This document shows, in pieces, positions 8,911-16,136 of a stretch of 38,860 bases of DNA. Every line of letters starts with the position of its first letter. Within the stretch, counting starts at the first letter, position 1. A program made the position numbers and the translations under genes. The notes beneath the pieces were generated by a model. The model ran no database searches. It was not told the origin of the DNA and saw nothing but the letters and a program-made list of their open reading frames with translations. The stretch comes from JAFDVL01 sp043775925 (GTDB lineage Bacteria > Acidobacteriota > Blastocatellia > RBC074). Location: contig JAYVRW010000408.1 of NCBI GenBank assembly GCA_043775925.1, positions 1 to 38,860 on the forward strand, written 5' to 3'.

Positions 8911-9233
8911 ATCCCAAAGACGTTTTCGCGGCGGCGTCTTTCTCGCCGGACAAAATGCAGAAGATTAATTTGTATGAAACGCCAAATTTCTTCTGCGATG
9001 TTTATGCTCTGGAGCCGGGGCAGGAACAAAAGCCCCACGCGCACGATGACGCTGATAAAATTTATTATGTGCTGGAAGGAAGCGGGATTTTTCTGGTAGG
9101 AACCGAAGAGCGCGAATTATCGCAAAACCAAATTGTTTTAGCCGCAGCAGGTGAGTCGCACGGCGTTCGCAATACTAGCGATGAACGATTGAAGTTGCTG
9201 GTTTTCATGACGCCAAATCCAAATTTTAAGTAA
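8907..9233 (+). CDS. cupin-domain protein
   Basis: A 108-residue single-domain cupin. Motif 1 is KPHAHDDADKIYYVLEGSG (His, His, Glu metal ligands pattern) and motif 2 is GESHGVRNTSD. The start is taken at 8907, where ATGA overlaps the previous stop, because MNPKDVFAAASF leads directly into the fold; a start at 8862 would overlap the previous gene by 49 nt. Likely a metal-binding small enzyme or sensor; substrate unknown. Confidence 0.85.
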   Translation: MNPKDVFAAASFSPDKMQKINLYETPNFFCDVYALEPGQEQKPHAHDDADKIYYVLEGSGIFLVGTEERELSQNQIVLAAAGESHGVRNTSDERLKLLVFMTPNPNFK

Positions 9234-9250
9234 TTACATGTGCTGGAAAA

Positions 9251-9290
9251 CCCCGTCGCTACGGCTCCGGGTACTATACCGTTAGCGCTA
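9251..9290 (+). repeat. palindromic dispersed element, copy B, at a convergent gene junction
   Basis: A 30-nt block (9251-9280) matches 28357-28386 with a single difference and contains the 17-mer GCTACGGCTCCGGGTAC at 9258-9274. It lies between the converging cupin and HDAC genes and supplies the HDAC stop codon (TAG, 9276-9274). Its hairpins could act as a two-way terminator. Confidence 0.85.
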
Positions 9291-10167
9291 CACGGACGGT
9301 ATTGCAATGCGCTTCAACTGTATCAGCAATGTCTTTGCCGTAGCCGCCACCCATCGTCGTGACAATCGGGATTTCTCTTTCACGACAATTTCCAATCACC
9401 CATTCATCGCGGAGCTTCAACCCATCCAACGTCAATTTCAATCTACCCAAACGGTCGCGTTCATGTGGGTCAACGCCCGCTTGATAAAAGACAAAGTCAG
9501 GTTTGAAGTCATCCAGAATTTTTGGAAGATGAAATTTTAATAAGCCTAGATATTCGTCATCGCCAATGCCTTCCGGCAAATTCACATCAACAGTGCTTTT
9601 CTCTTTTCTGAGCGGAAAATTCTTTTCGCCGTGCATTGAAAAAGTGAAGACACTTTCATCATTCTGAAAAATCGCCGCCGTTCCATTCCCCTGATGAACG
9701 TCGCAATCAATCACAGCAATTTTATTTGCCAGCCTGTCGCGCTGCAAGACTCGCGCAGCAATTGCAATGTCATTCAGCACGCAATAGCCTTCGCCATGAT
9801 CGGGAAAAGCGTGATGCGTACCGCCCGCTAAATTCGACGCAATGCCATCATGCAAAGCATTTTTCGCGGCGAGTAATGTTCCTTGTGCTGAAGATTGTGA
9901 ACGATGCACCAGCCTCTCTGACCACGGAAAACCAATCCGCCGAATTTCCGCTGGTGTCAAATTTCCATTCTTGCAGCGTAGCCAATAATCATCTGTATGA
10001 ACTAACAAAATATCTTCGTCAGAAGCCAGATCAGGTTCGATCAAATGCCAATGCGTGATGGAATTTTCCGCCAGCAAACGATCTCGCACCAACCGATACT
10101 TTTGCATCGGAAACGGATGCGTAGGAATTAACGGGATGAGATATCGGTCGGAATAACAAACTTTCAT
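9274..10167 (-). CDS. histone-deacetylase-family hydrolase
   Basis: A 297-residue class of HDAC/AcuC/acetylpolyamine amidohydrolase proteins. The catalytic His pair is in GGTHHAFPDHGEGYCVLND (H118/H119). Zinc ligands are D156 and H158 in DCDVHQGNG and D233 in AGVDPHERD. Role: zinc-dependent deacetylation of a protein or small molecule in the cytoplasm; the substrate is not evident. The last residues VALTV and the stop come from repeat copy B, so the C-terminus may have been trimmed or replaced. It starts at the stop of the thioesterase gene (TAATG). Confidence 0.9.
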   Translation of the reverse strand: MKVCYSDRYLIPLIPTHPFPMQKYRLVRDRLLAENSITHWHLIEPDLASDEDILLVHTDDYWLRCKNGNLTPAEIRRIGFPWSERLVHRSQSSAQGTLLAAKNALHDGIASNLAGGTHHAFPDHGEGYCVLNDIAIAARVLQRDRLANKIAVIDCDVHQGNGTAAIFQNDESVFTFSMHGEKNFPLRKEKSTVDVNLPEGIGDDEYLGLLKFHLPKILDDFKPDFVFYQAGVDPHERDRLGRLKLTLDGLKLRDEWVIGNCREREIPIVTTMGGGYGKDIADTVEAHCNTVRVALTV

Positions 10168-10553
10168 TAATCCTGAATCGGGATTGGATGGCGATTTTCG
10201 TCTACGGCGACATACACAACTTCAGCTTCCATGACGCGGACTTTTTCGCCACTGCCGCCTTTGCGAACGGCTTCAACAACTATATCAATTGTCACGGAAG
10301 TGCGTCCAACTTTCTTGGTGCTGGTGTAAAAACTTACGAGGTCGCCGACAAAGACCGGAGCGATGAATTCGACGCCGTGCATGGCTACCGTCACAAAAAG
10401 TTTATCCGCATGTTTACGGGCTTCGACTGCGCCCGCGAGGTCGAGGTAGCTGAGAATGACTCCACCAAAAATAGTTCCCGCGTGATTGGTATCTTTCGGC
10501 ATCATCGAAACGCGGATCGCAGGATCGCCAAAAGTCTTGGGTTCAATTTCCAT
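10167..10553 (-). CDS. hotdog-fold acyl-CoA thioesterase
   Basis: A 128-residue YciA/BACH-type acyl-CoA thioesterase. MPKDTNHAGTIFGGVILSYLDLAGAV is the family signature (N-x-x-G-T-x-F-G-G) and residues around HGVEFIAPVFVGDLVSFY form the central strand with the family's V-G-D motif. It hydrolyses medium- or long-chain acyl-CoA in the cytoplasm. The ATG at 10553 overlaps the stop of the VWA gene and its own stop overlaps the HDAC start, so the order VWA-thioesterase-HDAC is one translation-coupled unit. Confidence 0.93.
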   Translation of the reverse strand: MEIEPKTFGDPAIRVSMMPKDTNHAGTIFGGVILSYLDLAGAVEARKHADKLFVTVAMHGVEFIAPVFVGDLVSFYTSTKKVGRTSVTIDIVVEAVRKGGSGEKVRVMEAEVVYVAVDENRHPIPIQD

Positions 10554-11521
10554 TAGTATTGATGCGGTGGATGCGAATATTTTGTTCGTAGCTGAAGGCT
10601 ACTGTCGGAGCTAGTCAGCAACAATAATCGCTTGTTGATGTAATTGACACCTTCGGGGTAATACGTCAGTTGATAGCGTTCATTGCGCAGTTCGTCGCAA
10701 ATTTCTTTGACCGCATTTTTAATATCACCATCTACGGAAAAGATTTTTCCTCCGGTGCTGGCGGTCAATTGTTCCAGACAATCAACGGGTTTGGGAGCAT
10801 CTCTGCGCAATGCGCCACGTGTTCGGTCTTTGACCTGAATGGCGTACACCGTCACGTTTTCGTCCTGCAACGTATTCAGAATTCGGTCGTATTTAATTTT
10901 GCTATCTCGATCCAGTCCATCACTGACTAACACAATAATTCGCTTGGAATATCCAATTGCCGGACGCATCACATCTTCCATGACAACATCCAGCGCATCG
11001 AATAAATGCGGCGTGTCGCTTTTACGCAGCAGCCCTAATGTATTCTGTAAATCTTCGGGTTTGTCAGTGAAGTCCGTAATAATTTCCGGCTTGAGGTCAT
11101 AACCGATGACCATAACTTTATCGCCTTCATAAATTTCAGGCGCAAAGGCGGCGGGTATGGTGGCGAGTTTTTTGACATCTGTTTGCAGAGAAGCTGAATT
11201 GTCGAGGAGTACAACAATTCGCGCCGGACTGGAATCCGGCGAAAGCGATTCGATTTTTTGCGGGATGCCTGCGTCGTGCAATTCAACTTTATCTTTCGTC
11301 AGAATCCGTTCGTTTTCCTGCGACGACTTGGTTGATCCGAGCAAAGGTTTTGGCTTCGTCGCATCTTCCGTGAATTTGACGTAGAGCGGCACGACCGTAG
11401 AGCGGCGTGACGTTGAAAGATTACGCCCCGCCTGCGCGGAGATTTCAGCACAGAAGGTTCCCGTCAGGCACCAGAACAAAGCAAAAGAAAAAAGGCTGAA
11501 TTTATAACTTTGTGACTTCAT
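10553..11521 (-). CDS. secreted VWFA-related Acidobacterial-domain protein
   Basis: A 322-residue exported protein. Residues about 10-30 are a signal peptide (SLFSFALFWCLTGTFCAEISAQA). The VWA domain follows: ARIVVLLDNSASLQ is the MIDAS DxSxS, DTPHLFDALDVV supplies the MIDAS Thr/Asp region and RIIVLVSDGLDRDSK the D-G motif. The layout matches the family named VWFA-related Acidobacterial domain. The binding partner is unknown. AGGAG 7 nt before the ATG fits the start. A second member lies at 35885-37051. Confidence 0.9.
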   Translation of the reverse strand: MKSQSYKFSLFSFALFWCLTGTFCAEISAQAGRNLSTSRRSTVVPLYVKFTEDATKPKPLLGSTKSSQENERILTKDKVELHDAGIPQKIESLSPDSSPARIVVLLDNSASLQTDVKKLATIPAAFAPEIYEGDKVMVIGYDLKPEIITDFTDKPEDLQNTLGLLRKSDTPHLFDALDVVMEDVMRPAIGYSKRIIVLVSDGLDRDSKIKYDRILNTLQDENVTVYAIQVKDRTRGALRRDAPKPVDCLEQLTASTGGKIFSVDGDIKNAVKEICDELRNERYQLTYYPEGVNYINKRLLLLTSSDSSLQLRTKYSHPPHQY

Positions 11522-11538
11522 CGCAATACTCCTAATGA

Positions 11539-11606
11539 AGGTAGGATAGGCGTCTCGCCTGTCCCTAGTTTCCCCGGACAGAACAGGCGAGACGCCTATC
11601 CTACCT
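11539..11606. repeat. 24-bp perfect inverted repeat
   Basis: Arms 11539-11562 and 11583-11606 are exact inverted complements (core TAGGATAGGCGTCTCGCCTG) with a 20-nt loop. A T run follows on the plus strand, but both flanking genes run on the minus strand, so it is not a simple terminator for them; it is more like a mobile hairpin element. Confidence 0.85.
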
Positions 11607-11611
11607 CTTTT

Positions 11612-11920
11612 TTAAGCAGCGGCTTCAGGCTTTTTTGCCGGCGTAGCCTCAGATTTTTCGGGCTTGCTTTCTGCCTTACTTTCCGTTTTTTCTGCTTTTT
11701 CAGGCTTGTCCGCTTTCGCTTTTTCCTTCGGCGCTGCGCCGCTTTTGCTGTAATCCGTCACGTACCAGCCAGAGCCTTTCAACTGAAAGCTGGTCTGCGA
11801 GAATTGTTTTTCAAGTTTACCTTTGCACTCCGGGCAGCGTGACAAAGGCTTATCATTAATCTTTTGCATTACTTCCAACTGATGCCCGCATTTCGTGCAG
11901 GCATATTCGTAAATCGGCAT
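11612..11920 (-). CDS. FmdB-type zinc-ribbon protein with low-complexity tail
   Basis: A 102-residue protein. MPIYEYACTKCGHQLEVMQ with C8, C11, C29 and C32 is the FmdB/CxxC_CXXC_SSSS zinc ribbon, followed by FQLKGSGWYVTDYSKSG, a conserved end of the domain. Residues 65-102 are an Ala/Lys/Glu/Pro tail (PEKAEKTESKAESKPEKSE), probably disordered. FmdB was named as a putative regulator of formamidase; the role of most family members is not known. GGAGG lies about 9 nt before the ATG. Confidence 0.92.
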   Translation of the reverse strand: MPIYEYACTKCGHQLEVMQKINDKPLSRCPECKGKLEKQFSQTSFQLKGSGWYVTDYSKSGAAPKEKAKADKPEKAEKTESKAESKPEKSEATPAKKPEAAA

Positions 11921-12075
11921 GTAATGTAAACCTCCAAATAACCAAAAAATTCAACTTGCCAACCAAAAATTTAACATATCTGCGGTAGTGATTGCCATCG
12001 GAAGGTTAAAAAAGAAATTTGACCGTCGGAGAAAGGCGATTGATGAGTCCAATAAACCCAGCGCGAGACGCGCGG

Positions 12076-12230
12076 CATCTTGATAAAATTTTCTTGTCAT
12101 TGAAGATGACCAACCTTATAGCCTATAAGGTTGGTCGCCGTTGGCGACAGGATTCCAGCTTCAACAATTTCTACCAGGATGCCGCGCCGCTGGCGCTAAA
12201 ATCCTACCAATATATCTTGAAGATTGGTTC
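12076..12230. repeat. cluster of short hairpins
   Basis: Consecutive hairpins: GACCAACCTTATAG with its inverse (12108-12136), GTCGCC-GTT-GGCGAC (12135-12149), GCGCC-GCT-GGCGC (12184-12196), plus flanking CATCTT/GAAGATG and AGGAT/ATCCT pairs. The 447-nt stretch 11921-12367 has no convincing gene; this structured block fills its middle. It resembles REP-like or small nonautonomous elements, and is similar in style to 25148-25325. Confidence 0.7.
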
Positions 12231-12367
12231 GCTGATGAAGCAACTTCAACGTGCATTTCCTGACAACTTGATTTACATTTCTGAGGCAGCATCAATCATA
12301 CAGCCAAAAGGATATTGAGCTATCAGAGAAAAGCAAAAAACTGAATGTAAGGCGAAAGGAATTTAAG

Positions 12368-12610
12368 ATGATAAAAAGAATCTTAATCTATGTGGCTTTC
12401 TTCTCATTGACAGGAATATTGTTCGGTGCGATAGCACAGACTCGAAAGGCCAAACCTAAACCGACATCTCCATTTCTTGAAACGGGTTTTGATCTAACCC
12501 AAAGTAAACTACCACCTGAATTTATTAGAGTTGTTGCGATGACGGAAACGGTGCAAACTATTGCAATAAGTAGACTTGCAGAATTCAGCGGCAACCGCTA
12601 TCCTTGCTGT
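12368..12610 (+). pseudogene. secreted protein gene cut by an IS remnant
   Basis: The ATG at 12368 has AAAGGA upstream and begins a signal peptide (MIKRILIYVAFFSLTGILFG, cleavage after AQ). About 55 more residues follow (for example KLPPEFIRVVAMTETVQTIA) before the sequence passes, in frame, into transposase-like residues at about 12611 and stops at 12700. I read this as the 5' part of a small secreted-protein gene interrupted by the IS. No function can be assigned. The junction position is approximate. Confidence 0.6.
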
Positions 12611-13430
12611 ATGAAACTACCAATCGCCGAATTAATGACCGATCGTCAATGGAGCGCTACGACTGGATTTACTTCCGCGCAGTTCCCAAAGTTACTTTGA
12701 GTTACACGGAAAGACGGTCGCGCAACGTTACCTTGACTGAGCGGTCACGCCCGCTTTAACTGCTGAATCCGAGTTACTCTTCTTTACCCTCTTTAGTCTC
12801 AACGCCGGACTCACGTATGATGTCTCAGGCTTCGTTTGCGGAATGGACATCGCCAACGCCAAGCGGAATCAGGAACTCGGACTTAAGGTGCTGCAACACG
12901 CTTTGACCGCCGCGCAAGGTCTGCCGCGCCGAACCTTTCAGGACGCTGCCGACTTTAAGAAATATCTGACCAACGAGCAGACCCTGATCTTTGATGGACT
13001 GGAGCAACGCCTGCAAAGACCGCATGAAGACGACGTGCAACGCGATTTCTACTCAGGGAAAAAATGCCATACGGTCAAGAGTAAGCCGCAGAAGCGCCTT
13101 TTAGACCTCAGCTCCTATGGGTTGGGAAGACGCAGGACTATGCCATGTTCAAGCTCGAATTTCCGAATTCTCAACCTTGGTTTACCGACTCTCAAGTCCG
13201 CGTGGACTTAGGCTTTCAGGGTTTTGAGAAAGACTATGTCGTCAAGAAACTCTTTCTCCCACATAAGAAACCGAAGAAACAAGAACTCACCGTCGAACAA
13301 AAAGCGGTAAATAAAGTACTCGCCAGTGAGCGAATCGTCGTCGAACATAGTATCGCTGGACTTAAAAGATACCGCATTTTATCAGATCGCCTTCGCTGAC
13401 ATGACATCTTAGGCATCTGCGCTGTTTAAG
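12611..13430 (+). mobile_element. decayed IS transposase (IS5-like, DDE_Tnp_4 type)
   Basis: Transposase pieces occur in order but in different frames. ATTGFTSAQFPKLL (12651-12697) resembles the N-terminal TGLTPEEF motif. The frame at 12741-13080 gives LLFFTLFSLNAGLTYDVSGF, then IFDGLEQRLQRP (first catalytic Asp) and YSGKKCHTVKS. From about 13110 another frame gives WVGKTQDYAMFKLEFP, VDLGFQGFEKDY (second Asp), LPHKKPKKQELT, and ERIVVEHSIAGLKRYRILSDR (catalytic Glu), ending at a TGA near 13399. At least two frame breaks and one stop make it inactive. Terminal inverted repeats were not found. Confidence 0.82.
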
Positions 13431-13539
13431 CTATCTTGTTGATTCTACAATCACAACAACTCTATTAATTGGCGAGATAAAAAGTAACAAAAGAAAATAT
13501 AATCTGTAATCTTTTTCTACCATTAAACCTTAACTCTTT

Positions 13540-14382
13540 ATGCCCCTTTACCTCGTCTCGACTCCAATCGGCAATCTTGAAGACATCACGCTCCGAGCAT
13601 TGCGGGTCTTGAAAGAGGCTGATTTTATTGCCTGTGAAGACACGCGGCATACGCGAAAATTGTTGGATCATTTCGGGATTCGCAAACCGACCATCAGCTA
13701 TCACGAACATAACGAACGGTCACGCGCTGAGGAATTTACGGTGCGCTTATTAAAAGGTGAAAATATCGCGTTAGTTACGGATGCCGGGACGCCAGGGATT
13801 TCCGATCCGGCGTATCGCGTCGTCGTGGCAGCGATTGAAAATAAAATTCCAGTCATTCCCATTCCCGGCGCTACTGCGATGATTGCGGGATTAGTGGCTT
13901 CGGGATTGCCAACGGATTCGTTTTTGTTTCTGGGATTTTTGCCGTCCAAACGACACGCCCGGCATGAAAAATTTGAGTCCGTGAAAACTGCCCGCGAGAC
14001 GCTCGTGATGTATGAAGCTCCGCATCGAATCAAGGAAACTTTGCTGGAAGCGCAAACCATTCTCGGCAATCGTCGCGCTTCACTGGCGCGGGAAATCACC
14101 AAGCTTCACGAAGAATTTATTCGCGGGACGCTTTCAGAAATCGGGGCAAAAATTCAATCCGGTGAACCACGCGGTGAAATGACTTTGGTCATCGAAGGAG
14201 CTTCTGAACAAGCGACTGAAAATCCAGCTAGTGATTTGTCTACGCTTGAACAATTTGAACGATTGATGCGCGATTCGGGTTTGAGTCGTAATGAAGCTTT
14301 GAAACAATTTGCGAAGTTGCGCGGCGTATCAAAGAAGGAAGCTTATCGTCTGTTGTTGGAAGAAAAGACGGACGAGGCGTGA
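13540..14382 (+). CDS. rsmI: 16S rRNA (cytidine1402-2'-O)-methyltransferase
   Basis: A 280-residue SAM-dependent tetrapyrrole-methylase-fold enzyme that methylates C1402 in the ribosomal P site. It opens LYLVSTPIGNLEDITLRAL, then ACEDTRHTRKLL, and DAGTPGISDPAYRVV and PGATAMIAGL, all RsmI hallmarks; the C-terminal half ends in the short helical domain with ALKQFAKLRGVSKKEAYRLL. Length is normal. A TATAAT at 13498-13503 lies upstream, without a good -35. The 3' end of the gene holds the promoter of rnpB. Confidence 0.95.
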   Translation: MPLYLVSTPIGNLEDITLRALRVLKEADFIACEDTRHTRKLLDHFGIRKPTISYHEHNERSRAEEFTVRLLKGENIALVTDAGTPGISDPAYRVVVAAIENKIPVIPIPGATAMIAGLVASGLPTDSFLFLGFLPSKRHARHEKFESVKTARETLVMYEAPHRIKETLLEAQTILGNRRASLAREITKLHEEFIRGTLSEIGAKIQSGEPRGEMTLVIEGASEQATENPASDLSTLEQFERLMRDSGLSRNEALKQFAKLRGVSKKEAYRLLLEEKTDEA

Positions 14383-14388
14383 TACAAT
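14380..14388 (+). promoter_or_regulatory. extended -10 promoter of rnpB
   Basis: TGATACAAT is an extended -10 (TGn plus TACAAT, 14383-14388). It predicts a start about 7 nt downstream at 14395, exactly where the RNase P RNA terminal stem begins. It overlaps the stop codon of rsmI. Confidence 0.65.
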
Positions 14389-14394
14389 CAACTT

Positions 14395-14792
<398 letters not shown>

Positions 14793-14796
14793 CCAA

Positions 14797-14943
14797 CTTT
14801 GGTCTTTGGGTTTTGATCTTTGGTTTTTGGCGAGGTTACTGAAGCCTTCACCTTCAAATGAATTGTTTTGGTAGCGCTATTGCCGGAGACAAATTATTTG
14901 TAAAACTTGCCCAAAGACCAAAAGCCAAAGACCCAAAACCAAT
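14797..14943. repeat. inverted pair of 7-nt-period tracts
   Basis: Left tract 14797-14830 (CTTTGGT, CTTTGGG, TTTTGAT, CTTTGGT) and right tract 14910-14943 (CCCAAAG, ACCAAAA, GCCAAAG) are inverted, imperfect copies. They flank 79 nt between rnpB and the TPR gene and may form a stem that stops rnpB transcription. Confidence 0.75.
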
Positions 14944-14950
14944 TAAAATC

Positions 14951-15673
14951 ATGAAAAAAGCAGCCGTACAGGATGATCGAACGAATTTTACGAAAGGCGT
15001 CGCCAGTGGTTTTGGCGCCCTGAAAAATCGAATTGGCTTTGCCATTCTTGGTTTGTTGATTGGATCAGTTTGCGGATTCAAATGGGCGAATTACAATTTT
15101 CGCCAAGTCGCCAACGAAGCCAATAACGCCAAAATTCTTGAAGCCACGAACAATCTAAAATCAAACCCTGCCGGACAAATGCCGCAGCAGATCGTCTCTG
15201 CGATTAAAAAAGCCCGCGAAAATCCTAATGATTTCGACGCGCAACGTCAGGCCGCAGAATTTTACATGCAGGTCAACAAACTGGATGGAGCGTTACCTTT
15301 CCTGCAAAAATCCAATGAATTAAAACCTGATGACCCGGGAGTCATGGCGGATTTAGCTGCGATTTATTTTGAGCAGAAAAATCTGACCGAAGCTGTCAAT
15401 TGGTCACGCAAAGCGCTCGCCAAAGAGGCGAATCACCCGCTCGGAAAATTTTATTTAATGGCCTCATTGATTGAAAGCAATCAGAGTTTAGGCGAAGCGG
15501 ATAAGTTATTGACTGAACTGGAACAATCCGCGAAAGCGAAGGGGGCGCCGCCGGAAGCGCAACGAGCGCTGACGCAAATGCGCGAACGTTTGCAACTGGC
15601 ACGCAGCAACAAAAGTGGAGGCGAGACCAAAACGATGCTGCAACATGGTCCTGATACAGGAGTTAAAAAGTGA
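14951..15673 (+). CDS. single-pass membrane TPR protein
   Basis: A 240-residue protein from the ATG at 14951. Upstream in-frame codons (to 14858) consist of repeat tract and are not counted. A TM helix lies at about residues 27-47 (GFAILGLLIGSVCGFKWA), followed by TPR-like repeats: NDFDAQRQAAEFYMQVNKLDGALPFL, then DPGVMADLAAIYFEQKNLTEAVNWSRKAL, then HPLGKFYLMASLI. The shape is that of NrfG/CcmH-like scaffold proteins with the TPR on the far side of the membrane. The partner is unknown. Its stop overlaps the next GTG start (GTGA), so the two are coupled. Confidence 0.82.
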   Translation: MKKAAVQDDRTNFTKGVASGFGALKNRIGFAILGLLIGSVCGFKWANYNFRQVANEANNAKILEATNNLKSNPAGQMPQQIVSAIKKARENPNDFDAQRQAAEFYMQVNKLDGALPFLQKSNELKPDDPGVMADLAAIYFEQKNLTEAVNWSRKALAKEANHPLGKFYLMASLIESNQSLGEADKLLTELEQSAKAKGAPPEAQRALTQMRERLQLARSNKSGGETKTMLQHGPDTGVKK

Positions 15674-15963
15674 GTTTCATTATTCGCATCGTAGAAATCC
15701 TAATCGCCTTCGCGTTCGTCGTTTATGTCTTCAAAGCGATTTCGCGGCTCAGCTCCAAACTAGGCAAAACGGCGAAAGAAATTAACCAGATGCGTGACCA
15801 AATGGGTGGACGCTCGGCGACGGTGAACAGTACGGCAATGCTTCGCTGCGTGGCGTGTGGAGCCTTTGTTTCCGCCAAAGATGCGAGACAACTTGTCAGC
15901 GCCGGAAATGCGCAAACATTTTGCTCTGACGAATGCCTGCAAGCTCGTGCTAAAACGTTATAA
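15670..15963 (+). CDS. small membrane protein with C-terminal zinc finger
   Basis: A 97-residue protein starting at GTG, overlapping the TPR gene stop by 4 nt. Residues about 3-23 form a membrane helix (FIIRIVEILIAFAFVVYVFK). The C-terminal part has MLRCVACGAFVSAKDARQLV followed by TFCSDEC, a four-cysteine zinc site as in PP0621-like/MYM-TRASH fingers. I infer a membrane-anchored metal-binding protein; it probably works with the coupled TPR protein. Exact role unknown. Confidence 0.8.
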   Translation: MSFIIRIVEILIAFAFVVYVFKAISRLSSKLGKTAKEINQMRDQMGGRSATVNSTAMLRCVACGAFVSAKDARQLVSAGNAQTFCSDECLQARAKTL

Positions 15964-15989
15964 ATATTGGTTTATTCTGCTCTCTTGGC

Positions 15990-16018
15990 TTGTCCAAATC
16001 CCACCGACAAAGTATAAT
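15990..16018 (+). promoter_or_regulatory. sigma-70-type promoter of gyrA
   Basis: TTGTCC (15990-15995), 17-nt spacer, perfect TATAAT (16013-16018). It predicts an untranslated leader of about 110 nt before the gyrA ATG at 16137. Confidence 0.7.
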
Positions 16019-16136
16019 TTGCGATTGATTTTTTAAGCTTTTCACCATCTCTTGTACGTGGAGCAATCTTCTGACGAATGCTCTTCTGATGGTGTGATTC
16101 TAAGCTGGTTTTTACCTCTCGACGAAGGAACGGTTA

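Noticed and set aside
12019..12318. A 99-codon open frame on the plus strand
   Set aside because: It runs across the multi-hairpin block, has no ribosome site, and the peptide shows no domain pattern; the sequence structure is explained by the hairpins.
14858..14950. Longer N-terminus for the TPR protein
   Set aside because: The extra codons are 7-nt-period repeat with no ribosome site; ATG at 14951 leads directly into the protein.
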